DNA of 64,000 bases, taken from contig OY969108.1 of assembly GCA_963697965.1 (NCBI GenBank), positions 1,364,001 to 1,428,000 on the forward strand, in the 5' to 3' direction. Made by a program: the position numbers and the translations under genes. This document shows positions 41,927 through 48,846 of this stretch, piece by piece. The notes beneath the pieces are model-generated. The model saw only the letters and a program-made list of their open reading frames with translations. It ran no database searches and had not been told where the DNA came from. Position 1 is the stretch's first letter; each line of letters begins with the position of its first letter. This stretch comes from JAPLJC01 sp963697965 (GTDB lineage Bacteria; Desulfobacterota; Desulfobaccia; Desulfobaccales; 0-14-0-80-60-11).

Positions 41927-42799
41927 CTACTTCTTGGCGCGAAATATTTCCTTGCCGTTCTCGCCGTCATGCGAATGGCGCAGCGGTAATACCCCCGCCG
42001 GGGCGCGGCGCAGCTCTGTCGGCACTTTCCCTCCCAAGCACCCCTTGGCCGGAGTGACTCCCCCATCGGCCAGCCACAGCGATCCCGTCACGTAGCTTGC
42101 CTCATCGGATGCAATGAAAGCATAGATGTTCGCCATTTCTTCCGTGGTGCCGCGGCGCCCCAGAGGCACAACGTCATCAATTGACTTTGCCATCGCCTCG
42201 TCCAAAGGACCCGTGTCCGGACGCGTCCAGGCGGTATCGATCGGTCCGGGGCAGATGCAGTTGGCGCGTACCCCGTATTTGGCCTGCTCCAACGCCACCC
42301 CCATCGTAAAGGCATGCAAGAAGGCTTTGGAGCCTCCATAAGGAGTGAATCCCGGGGAGCCGTTGAATCCCGCCTCCGAACCGGCGCAGATAATATTGCC
42401 GCGGCTTTTCTGCAGATACGGCAGGGCGAACTTAGTCATGAGAAAGGCGGTACGAAGATTATTCCGCACCGTCCGGTCGAAATCCGCAATTCGGTAGTCA
42501 TCGGTCTCGGCGTTGGCGATAAAGATGCCGGCGTTGTTCACCAGCACATCGAGGCGACCGAAGCGTCGAATGGCGAGATCCACACAGGCACGCGCCTCAG
42601 TTTCTTCGGCCACATCTCCGAGATGGACTTCAGCTTGGCCGCCGCCGGCCACGATGGATTCCGCCACATTCCGCACCGGATCAGCAGGCAGGCCATTCAA
42701 AACCAAGCTGGCGCCTTCGCGTGCGAATTTATGAGCGATGGCTTCGCCGATTCCGGTGCCAGCACCGGTGATGATCGCGATCTTGTCCTTTAGCCGCAT
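41927..42799 (-). CDS. Short-chain dehydrogenase/reductase
   Basis: 290 aa classical SDR: NAD(P) site TGAGTGIG, VLVNNAG, catalytic Ser in AGSEAGF and Tyr-Lys in YGGSKAF, then CPGPIDTAWTRPDT and the end YVTGSLWLADGG. After the standard domain (about 255 residues) comes a 35-residue tail rich in charge (LRRAPAGVLPLRHSHDGENG), partly out of family, probably read into flanking DNA. Substrate unknown. Isolated, on the minus strand, behind an IS1380 right-end relic. Confidence 0.85.
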   Translation of the reverse strand: MRLKDKIAIITGAGTGIGEAIAHKFAREGASLVLNGLPADPVRNVAESIVAGGGQAEVHLGDVAEETEARACVDLAIRRFGRLDVLVNNAGIFIANAETDDYRIADFDRTVRNNLRTAFLMTKFALPYLQKSRGNIICAGSEAGFNGSPGFTPYGGSKAFLHAFTMGVALEQAKYGVRANCICPGPIDTAWTRPDTGPLDEAMAKSIDDVVPLGRRGTTEEMANIYAFIASDEASYVTGSLWLADGGVTPAKGCLGGKVPTELRRAPAGVLPLRHSHDGENGKEIFRAKK

Positions 42800-42844
42800 A
42801 GGCTGTCTCCCTTTAATCTTGAGTTAACCCGCTGCCTGAAGCAA

Positions 42845-42904
42845 TATTCTAATCATATCTGAAACTTTTAGCACTCCGACGATAATTCCCGATCCTGGCA
42901 AGTA
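42845..42904 (+). repeat. Dispersed repeat R1
   Basis: ATTCTAATCATATCTGAAAC, ACTCCGACGATAATTCCC, GATCCTGGCAAGTAAT. Confidence 0.6.
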
Positions 42905-42954
42905 ATCCTCTATTCTTGCAAAACTTTTTTAGCAACAAGACCCACCAAGAAGGT

Positions 42955-43015
42955 GCCAGCCGAGATTATGCGGCAGATTTGGCCAACCACAGTCAAAAAT
43001 GGTTCGTCCCCTATC
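42955..43015 (-). mobile_element. IS1380 right-end relic upstream of the SDR gene
   Basis: On the minus strand: GGACGAACCATTTTTGACTG, TGGTTGGCCAAATC, TGCCGCATAATCTCGG. It truncates the CBS-domain pseudogene on its other side and points toward the SDR gene. Confidence 0.65.
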
Positions 43016-43209
43016 AGGTCGGTCTTCGAAGCACCCCCAGGCCTTCCTGATTTTCAGCCGTAATCAAGATGGCATTGACTTTGTATTTGATGGTGAACCG
43101 AATGGCCTGTTCCAGGGAAGCGGCGGCGGGCAATTTGGGTCACCTGGCGGCGCATGGCTTCCTGCACCATCAAGCCCTTCAGAACTTCCCGATAATCGAT
43201 GACAGGCAT
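43016..43209 (-). pseudogene. CBS-domain protein, frameshifted and truncated
   Basis: Starts at 43209 (PVIDYREVLKGLMVQEAMRR), then one frameshift near 43130, after which the second frame gives SLEQAIRFTIKYKVNAILIT, AENQEGLGVL. This is the first half of a CBS domain protein; the rest is cut off by the IS1380 relic at 43015. It lies 15 bp downstream of the intact CBS gene. Confidence 0.65.
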
Positions 43210-43223
43210 GGCAGTTTACCTGC

Positions 43224-43694
43224 TCAGCCGGCGAGCCTCTCCAGGAGGTGGTCAAACACCCGGGAAATATAGACGATGCCCAGAATCTTGCCATCTTCCA
43301 GGACCGGCAAGCGCCGCACGTGCTTTTTGATCATGATATCGATGATCAGGGGCAAGTGGGTCTCCGGGGTGATGGTAATGACCTCGGTGGTCATAATATC
43401 TCCCACCATCACCGCTTGGGCGTTCCGGCATGCAGCTTCCAGGATGCCAGAGACCTCGCGGTCCTCCATTTCCTCCCGGATGCGGATATGTTTGGGGCGT
43501 AATAGAAGGAAAATGTCATAAATCGACAGCATTCCCACCAATGCCCGGGATGCGTCAGTCACCATTATTCCAAAGACCTTCTGCCCGGAAACGCGGCCGG
43601 CGCGTCGGAAAATCTTCACGGCCTCGGCAATGGACATCTCCGGCCGCAAGGTCTGAAAACAGTCATCCATCACGTCGCGGGCGGTCAGACTCAT
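43224..43694 (-). CDS. Tandem CBS-domain protein
   Basis: 156 aa with two CBS motifs: TARDVMDDCFQTLRPEMSIA...VTDASRALVGMLSIYDI and VGDIMTTEVITITPETHLPL...LPVLEDGKILGIVYISRV. Such stand-alone CBS pairs (Bateman modules) bind adenine nucleotides. ATG 43694 with AGGGAGA upstream. The downstream pseudogene was probably a second CBS protein of the same operon. Confidence 0.85.
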   Translation of the reverse strand: MSLTARDVMDDCFQTLRPEMSIAEAVKIFRRAGRVSGQKVFGIMVTDASRALVGMLSIYDIFLLLRPKHIRIREEMEDREVSGILEAACRNAQAVMVGDIMTTEVITITPETHLPLIIDIMIKKHVRRLPVLEDGKILGIVYISRVFDHLLERLAG

Positions 43695-43880
43695 GGGTGA
43701 TCTCCCTGGTTAAGGTTGGAACTTAATCCATGGCAATTGGCAACAGTAATGCGCACAGTAAGCTGTGCTCCTATCCGCGGCAATCGCTTGATCTTATCCA
43801 AGCTCATGCGGCAGCCTGGGTCATCCGGTCCATAAATGCTTTTGAGGCCTCCCATCCCTCTTTGCAAATAATTGAATAAT

Positions 43881-43984
43881 TCTGCTATAGTCTGAAACTT
43901 ACCACGGCTTCAAAAACTTCCCATATCCAAATCATATCTGGAATTTTGCCCACCCAAGCGATAATTGGCGATCCTGGCAAGTGA
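43881..43984 (+). repeat. Dispersed repeat R1 (extended form)
   Basis: Starts TCTGCTATAGTCTGAAACTT, then CTTCCCATATCCAAATCATA, TCTGGAATTTTGCCCACCC and GATCCTGGCAAGTGAT. The extended 5' part is shared with 48311-48413 and with R2 at 45317. Confidence 0.7.
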
Positions 43985-44004
43985 TCAGCTATCTTAACTG
44001 AGCC

Positions 44005-44038
44005 ACAAAAAAGGCAGGGCCATGGCTGACCCTGCCTT
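44005..44038 (-). terminator. Terminator of the PEP-CTERM gene
   Basis: On the minus strand AAGGCAGGG-loop-CCCTGCCTT followed by TTTTTTG, 25 bp after the gene's stop. Confidence 0.8.
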
Positions 44039-44062
44039 AGAATTTGCCGAATTGGCAGTTGA

Positions 44063-44638
44063 TTAAACCTTCCTAAACCTCCTCAACCCCACCAATCCCA
44101 GGAGGCCGGAACCCAGGAGGAACACGGTGGGGGGGAGGGGGACGGTGGGAGCGGGACCGACGGTGACTGTCCCATCGGCACCAGCACCCGGGCTGTAGAA
44201 ATAGTCATTATTCAGAACATATCCTAACTGATTGAATGTAGGAGCAGTTGTGAAAGTGAGGATTTGGAGATAGAAGTCATCGCTGCCGGGGTACTCAACA
44301 ATACCTGTAAGATATGCGTTGCCACCAACGACGAGATAGCCCGAAGACGCAGTGTAATTGAAGGAAAGCGAAGACCCCAGTGGAATATTCAAACTTGGCG
44401 CATTGTATAATGTGATGCCGGACGTTTCGTTGGTATAATTCAGTGTCGAATCGAAAGTAATGGTGAAGGAGCCTACCACCGGGGCCACCGGCACAGTCGT
44501 CCCTGACGGAACTGCTGTAAAATCCGTGGCGGTAAAGGTGACAAGGTCGTTCACTATGGTGGCGCTCGCTTGAGGCACCATGGGCAGCGCCATTATCAGC
44601 GCTGCTAACACACAGAATAGGTAAGTTTTTCCCCGCAT
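44063..44638 (-). CDS. PEP-CTERM sorting-tail surface protein under riboswitch control
   Basis: 191 aa; ATG 44638 is chosen because AGGAGGAC lies 4-11 bases upstream and a signal peptide follows (KTYLFCVLAALIMALPMVPQ, cut near ASA). Thr/Ser/Gly-rich beta body (FTATDFTAVPSGTTVPVAP; FDSTLNYTNETSGITLY) with no cysteine after the signal. C-terminal sorting tail VPLPPTVFLLGSGLLGLVGL then RRFRK. Family role: exosortase-processed biofilm matrix protein. Related in layout, not in the body sequence, to the protein at 5232. Own terminator downstream and GEMM-I riboswitch 200 bp upstream. Confidence 0.85.
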   Translation of the reverse strand: MRGKTYLFCVLAALIMALPMVPQASATIVNDLVTFTATDFTAVPSGTTVPVAPVVGSFTITFDSTLNYTNETSGITLYNAPSLNIPLGSSLSFNYTASSGYLVVGGNAYLTGIVEYPGSDDFYLQILTFTTAPTFNQLGYVLNNDYFYSPGAGADGTVTVGPAPTVPLPPTVFLLGSGLLGLVGLRRFRKV

Positions 44639-44847
44639 AAGTCCTCCTTTTTTTTGCATAGCTCCCTCTGTCAGAAGCTATAGTCTTTTAGCCGTTGCCG
44701 CTCCACCCCGTTTGGGGCCAGTTCATTTTTCGGCGCCGCGCCTTGGGTGAGACTCATGGCTTTGGGGCGTCCTTAGAAACCTCTCAAAAACAGCCTAAAG
44801 ACGCGTCCAACGCAGAACAATCCGCTTGGTTATTTCTTTATCCAAAC

Positions 44848-44945
44848 AAAAAAAAGCGGATTGCCTCCCGGCAACCCGGCTATCTCCCTTATCAGAGACC
44901 CGTGGCTTTCCGCCCCCACCTCACGGTAGGTTTGGCCTTCCAGTA
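44848..44945 (-). promoter_or_regulatory. GEMM-I riboswitch with terminator, upstream of a PEP-CTERM gene (copy 3)
   Basis: Minus strand: AAGGCCAAACCTACCGTGAG, GTGGGGGCGGAAAGCCACGG, GTCTCTGATAAGGGAGATAG, CCGGGTTGCC. The terminator at 44848-44880 pairs GCCGGGTTGCC with GGCAATCCGC and ends in eight T. It is followed by about 200 nt of leader (44639-44847, nothing else recognised) and the PEP-CTERM start. Same architecture as copy 2. Confidence 0.9.
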
Positions 44946-44951
44946 TTTTTC

Positions 44952-44980
44952 AATTTATGCATGAAGTTTAAACCCGTCAA
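44952..44980 (-). promoter_or_regulatory. Promoter for riboswitch copy 3
   Basis: Minus strand TTGACG (44975-44980), 17 nt, TAAATT (44952-44957), directly before the aptamer. Confidence 0.6.
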
Positions 44981-45020
44981 CCCCCTTAATGAATTTTAAT
45001 TGAATTCTAACAAAAATATA

Positions 45021-45180
45021 GGCTCATTATAAAAGATCTGCCACAGGCCTGATAAGCCAACAGGCAAAGATAGCTGATGATTTTAAGATATTAGGGTATT
45101 GTACCTAAACCTTAGCCTTGGCGTAGCCCCGGAACCTTTGCTGCTCGTCGATGATGCGCCTGCCGGGCTGAAAAGCGGCA
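45021..45180 (-). mobile_element. IS1595-type transposase relic
   Basis: Minus strand: 45108-45165 encodes RRIIDEQQRFRGYAKAK, matching TIIHEQQGFRGYAKKR of the intact transposase. Then, after a deletion, the 3' tail GGCCTGTGGCAGATC with TTTTATAATGAGCC at 45021-45050. The riboswitch promoter follows 40 bp later. Confidence 0.75.
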
Positions 45181-45316
45181 TATCAGATGGTGGAGTGCAG
45201 CACCATCAATAAAACTCAGGGATTGTTCTCTAACCAGACCATTTGGCCCACCGGGGACCTGAGTGCTAATTAATCCAGGCAAGATGAGAAAGATAAAAAG
45301 ATAAATTTGTTGATAT

Positions 45317-45535
45317 CTGCTATGTTCTGAAACTTATCATCGAGCCAAAAACCTTCCATATCAAGACCATATCGACTCTTTAAACCTGATGGCCTCCTGC
45401 CATTGTCTGCAGTATCCTGGCGCTACCCTATCACCGACATCGGCAATCTTGCTCCTCACAGATGCCCGTGCAATATATGTGGATCATATCGGCAACTATT
45501 GGGATTTTTTGAGAAGATTCTGTTTTGGCAAGTTA
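45317..45535 (+). repeat. Long dispersed repeat R2 (extended)
   Basis: Starts TCTGCTATGTTCTGAAACTT, then CTTCCATATCAAGACCATAT, GATGCCCGTGCAATATATG, GGATCATATCGGCAAC and TTCTGTTTTGGCAAGTTA. Directly joined to an IS1380 relic. Confidence 0.75.
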
Positions 45536-45540
45536 CGCGC

Positions 45541-45893
45541 ACCTTACCCCGCTGGACTGGCTGATAAAGCGGTTGATCAAAGTGGCGCCAGAGTCTCTTA
45601 TCACGCCCGAAGTTGATACGTACATGTGGCCTCCGCTTTTTCCCTGGCACATCATTATCGGGCGGTGCTGGCCTGGGGTCCTCAAGCTCCACAGCAGTGA
45701 GGTGTCTTGGTTCTGGGGTGCGGTATGCTCAAGTTTTTGAAAAAATACTTTTTCAAGGAAACTTGTGCTATCATGGCATCGATTAAATTCGGCTTCAAGA
45801 ACAGAAACCCTCGGGGATTTTCTCCGGACCAAAAGGCCCCAAAAACCAATTTTTTAACTGCGGTGACTAATATTGCCGCATAATCCCGGATTA
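45541..45893 (+). mobile_element. IS1380 3'-end relic
   Basis: Encodes LDWLIKRLIKV, then frameshifted pieces of the transposase C-terminus to about 45685. The tail has GGAAACTTGTGCTATCATGG (about 45759-45778), TTCGGCTTCAAGAACAGAAA, CCCTCGGGGATTTTCTCCGG, an AACTGCGGTGACT stretch and ATTGCCGCATAATCCCGG at the end. It precedes the gene at 45958 in the same orientation; the best preserved relic of the tail. Confidence 0.8.
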
Positions 45894-45957
45894 GAACACT
45901 TACCGGTGAAGGTACGCCATGCGCATCTTGCCCGGTCATCCTCAGGGAGGAGACTGA

Positions 45958-46479
45958 ATGGACTCATTAGCGAGTATCGGTCATCTGATCAGAGATGCGG
46001 TTGCCAATGCCTCTGCCGATAAATTCAGCGAGGCCGGCATCGAACTGGTCATAGCCAGGGACCAGATTAATGCAGAGGTAAAAGAACATACGGCCAAGGC
46101 GATGAAATCCGTCATCCAAAAACTGGAGAGGAATCGAACCCTAAGCGCCGAGGAAAAAGACCTTATTCGCCTGTGGATCGTAGGCGATGCCGAGGCCTTT
46201 ACCAAGAAGGAGAATGATTTCCAGGAATGGCTGGAGGAATTCCGGCGTCTGGGCGAGGCCATCGCGAATATGGACCGGATGCCGGATTCGCTTTCGGAAA
46301 TGCTGGACCTTGAAGGCAGCCTGGAGGAGGCTGTCCGCTTGGCCGGAGACTTGCAGTTCTTCTTGGAAGAGAGAGAGCGGGTGACCCACTTCCTACAAGC
46401 CATCCAAAACCTGAGTGAGTCGGAAGCCAGGATGCTGGTGGATATCCTGAAGGAGAAGCTGTCCTCGCCGGAGATGTAA
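45958..46479 (+). CDS. Helical protein of unknown function
   Basis: 173 aa, ATG 45958 behind AGGGAGGAG. Almost entirely helix-forming and charged (AEVKEHTAKAMKSVIQKLER; ALSAEEKDLIRLWIVGDAEA-like centre; SLEEAVRLAGDLQFFLEERE), no membrane segment, no cysteines of note. Probably a coiled-coil or bundle protein. Not recognised. Confidence 0.65.
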   Translation: MDSLASIGHLIRDAVANASADKFSEAGIELVIARDQINAEVKEHTAKAMKSVIQKLERNRTLSAEEKDLIRLWIVGDAEAFTKKENDFQEWLEEFRRLGEAIANMDRMPDSLSEMLDLEGSLEEAVRLAGDLQFFLEERERVTHFLQAIQNLSESEARMLVDILKEKLSSPEM

Positions 46480-46576
46480 CATAACGCTTGACGCCGGGGC
46501 GGGTTACCGCCCCGGCCTTAAACCCAAGGTAACCAAAATGGTTCTTGAAAACTTCTGGCGCATTTTGGCGGGGGAA

Positions 46577-46759
46577 TTACAGAGCGGGGGGAGTCGGATT
46601 CTTGGTGGCCAACTTGAATTTCATTCTCAACAGAGAGATCACCAGAACCAACAGTGAGATGCCGGAAAGTAGTGAAGAAATGGTTAGCAGGGTGATTATC
46701 GTTTGTGAGTGTTACAGATAATTTATGAAGCTCAACCAACTGGCAGGGATCAATGACAT
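46577..46759 (-). pseudogene. Small membrane protein gene with an in-frame TAA
   Basis: ATG 46759 has an excellent ribosome site (AAGGAGGACAT). After 15 codons (SLIPASWLSFINYL) a TAA occurs at 46712-46714; the same frame then continues with HSQTIITLLTISSLLSGISL and LVLVISLLRMK, one membrane helix, to a stop at 46577. Either a recent nonsense mutation in a 60-aa membrane protein or a leader peptide followed by an unstarted frame. Confidence 0.4.
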
Positions 46760-46871
46760 ATGTCCTCCTTTCTGATTGATGGGATGATTTGAGATTAATT
46801 TTATTGAGCTATATATAAAAGGATTTTCTGAATTATCGGGAAAAGAGATTATGAGACCAAAAATTATTTCT

Positions 46872-47054
46872 TTATCCTTTTCCGATAACCCGCCGCCGTC
46901 CCATCGCCTCCGACGGCCAATTTGGTGCCAAAATAAATGATCGCTGGGAAAAGAATTTTAGGAATTCCAGCCTTTCTTGAAGCGGTATATTGAAATAAAT
47001 CGGGCTTTCCATCAAAACCGCCAGAATCTCCCTTTTACTAAGTGCACTCGCCAT
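46872..47054 (-). CDS. Small conserved protein with a decayed second copy
   Basis: 60 aa from ATG 47054 (an ATG nine bases upstream abuts the AGGGAGGA ribosome site and is less likely). ALSKREILAVLMESPIYFNI is followed by PLQERLEFLKFFSQRS and a basic end. The core ILAVLMESP(I/F)YF(N/T)IPL recurs, decayed, at 56625-56730, so it is a family and not a chance frame. Its 3' end overlaps a weak R3 repeat. Function unknown. Confidence 0.5.
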   Translation of the reverse strand: MASALSKREILAVLMESPIYFNIPLQERLEFLKFFSQRSFILAPNWPSEAMGRRRVIGKG

Positions 47055-47080
47055 TTGAGCCATTCCTCCCTGATTGAATT

Positions 47081-47200
47081 TGCCGATGCTCCTTTGGCTT
47101 TGATGGTAATATGATTAATTGGCGGGAAAAGATAAATCTGGGTTTCCCCTGGTATTGGCCTTCGATAAACATGAATTTGGGAACAGGAGAATGCTATATC
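47081..47200 (-). repeat. Repeat R4 upstream of the small conserved gene
   Basis: About 110 bp shared with 60540-60660: minus-strand CCCAAATTCATGTTTATCGA, CAAAGCCAAAGGAGCATCGG CAAA. In both places it lies just upstream of a minus-strand gene. The remainder of the gap, 47200-47460, shows no gene. Confidence 0.6.
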
Positions 47201-47460
47201 CCAGGACGGCCGGATTTTCGATAGGGAGACCGGAGAGATGCTGAATAAGATAGGCCGGGGTTTGGGTTTCCGGATCGAAAATTCTCCAGGTGCCGGGCGA
47301 CGCCTCATCTACTGGGCCTTGGCGACGGATTGATTCAGGAAACTCCTGGCCATTTGGCCAGCTTCCTCTAATTTTTCCCGAAACGTTTTTTATTGTATTT
47401 CTCAAAGGGGAAAGGCCAGCGGGTGCCAATATTTTTCCGGCCAGTCGCGGCGAGCGCCCC

Positions 47461-47958
47461 CTATCCGTTGTCGGCCTTCCTGACAGCCGTGGGGGTAGAG
47501 GGCTTCTTCTTGGAGGTGGCGGTCTTGGTTGCTTTGGCGCCCGAGGCTTTGCGGATTTTGGGTTTGGGGGCCGGCCTGGGCCTGGGGGTGATCGTATTCC
47601 TGGCCAACTCGCTGGAGGGAGTCCCGGGGTGCAGCAGGGCATAGCCCGGCTGATCCCCGGAGGCCATGCCCTTGATGGGAGGCTCTTCCACCCGGGGGCT
47701 CAACTTGCCCGGCCAGCCCTCGGCCCACACCGTCCCCAGAAATCCCGCCAGCTTCAGATCTTGATGCCGCTCATCAAAAGATTGGGCCAAGGCCAAAACC
47801 AACCCCAATCCCACGCCGGCGCCCGCCAGCAAGCCGAGCCAACCGAGGCGCCGCCAGGAGCGGCCCCGCCGCAGAGTGCCAGCTCTACGCCCGCCTAGGG
47901 TGGAAATGAGGCCATACAGGCCATAGGCCCAGAGGATGAAGAGCAACGCAGAGGGCAC
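47461..47958 (-). CDS. Membrane protein with Lys/Pro-rich tail
   Basis: 165 aa. Two membrane helices (residues about 3-20, SALLFILWAYGLYGLIST, and 38-60, LGWLGLLAGAGVGLGLVLAL) separated by a basic loop (GGRRAGTLRRGRSWRRL). A periplasmic region and a C-terminal Lys/Ala/Pro-rich tail follow (RKASGAKATKTATSKKKPST). Tails of this kind bind nucleic acid or polyanions, but nothing specific is recognised. An IS1380 right-end relic lies upstream in the same orientation. Confidence 0.55.
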   Translation of the reverse strand: MPSALLFILWAYGLYGLISTLGGRRAGTLRRGRSWRRLGWLGLLAGAGVGLGLVLALAQSFDERHQDLKLAGFLGTVWAEGWPGKLSPRVEEPPIKGMASGDQPGYALLHPGTPSSELARNTITPRPRPAPKPKIRKASGAKATKTATSKKKPSTPTAVRKADNG

Positions 47959-48119
47959 TAATTCTCCTTCACTTCAGCAATCCCGCTACCGTAGCCCGAA
48001 GGCTTTAGGCCGGAGACTTTGCGTCCTACCCTTTGCTCTTTCGTTGATGTTGCCCTTAGCTTCCTGGATTTCTCCAGCTTAGTAAATCGGGGTTTCCCTG
48101 ATCTTTCGGGGAGAATTCG

Positions 48120-48182
48120 CTTAATTTATGCGAGAATATGCGGCAGACTTGGCCACCGCAGACAAAAAACGGTTTTAGGTAT
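48120..48182 (-). mobile_element. IS1380 right-end relic upstream of the membrane-protein gene
   Basis: Minus strand: CCTAAAACCGTTTTTTGTCT, GCGGTGGCCAAGTCTGCCGC, ATATTCTCG. About 160 bp before the gene at 47958 and pointing to it. Confidence 0.65.
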
Positions 48183-48310
48183 CCTCTCACCGAGTTTAAC
48201 CCTGAAAAGTTTTCTCTTTATGTAGCTGAATTGTCTCGCAGGAGGCATGAATAGCACAAATTTCGCTGGAAAAGTAATTTTCGAAAAAATGAAGCTGGTA
48301 AGCGCCGAGT

Positions 48311-48413
48311 TCTGCTATGACTGGAAACTTATCGAGATCCTGAAAACTTCCCATATCTAGACCATATCTGGAATTTTGCCCGCTCAAGCGATAATTGACG
48401 ATTCTGGCAAGTA
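48311..48413 (+). repeat. Dispersed repeat R1 (extended form)
   Basis: TCTGCTATGACTGGAAACTT, CTTCCCATATCTAGACCATA, TCTGGAATTTTGCCCGCTC, GATTCTGGCAAGTAAT. Confidence 0.7.
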
Positions 48414-48535
48414 ATCTTCTATTGGCATAGAGCCAGACTATCTGCTTAAGGCGGAGAGGGGGTGACATTTCCCACGCCACTCTATTCGGTTTGCCTATCT
48501 CTAACTTAATTTGGACCAGTTCTTGGGGGCAGGTC

Positions 48536-48645
48536 AACCATAGCCTAGTTGGAAAAAGCGGCTGCCCAGGGACACGCTGAGGCAAAAAAAAAGCTTTACA
48601 TCCTGTGAATGGAAAAGCAATATGGGACCTGAAAGGGCCCCAGGA
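48536..48645 (+). repeat. Inverted repeat R5, left of the pga operon
   Basis: CCATAGCCTAGTTGGAAAAA, GCGGCTGCCCAGGGACACGC, TGAGGCAAAAAAAAAGC, then GAAAGGGCCCC. Matches the reverse complement of 55241-55333 apart from a 20-bp insert. The rest of 48414-48846 holds no gene. Confidence 0.7.
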
Positions 48646-48846
48646 TGATATTTCTTGCAATTTGGAAAAATGTTCCCTATATTTGCGTCAATTGCTAGGT
48701 AGGCTGGCAAATGAATAAACTTCTTACCTCTCAACATAACCAAAGGGTGCCGATTAAATCTCGAATCATACTCTTATTAAGAGAGGTCAGTGACTGACCT
48801 TAAAAAGTTTGCAAGCCCCATTTGTGGTAGGAGGAGCTAATCGCCG

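Noticed and set aside
44695..44964. 89-aa plus-strand frame over riboswitch copy 3
   Set aside because: It covers the aptamer and terminator in antisense and resembles no protein.
47115..47898. Long plus- and minus-strand frames around 47.1-47.9 kb (up to 202 aa)
   Set aside because: They are complementary-frame shadows of the Lys/Pro-rich membrane protein gene at 47461-47958 and have Arg/Pro/Gly-biased composition.
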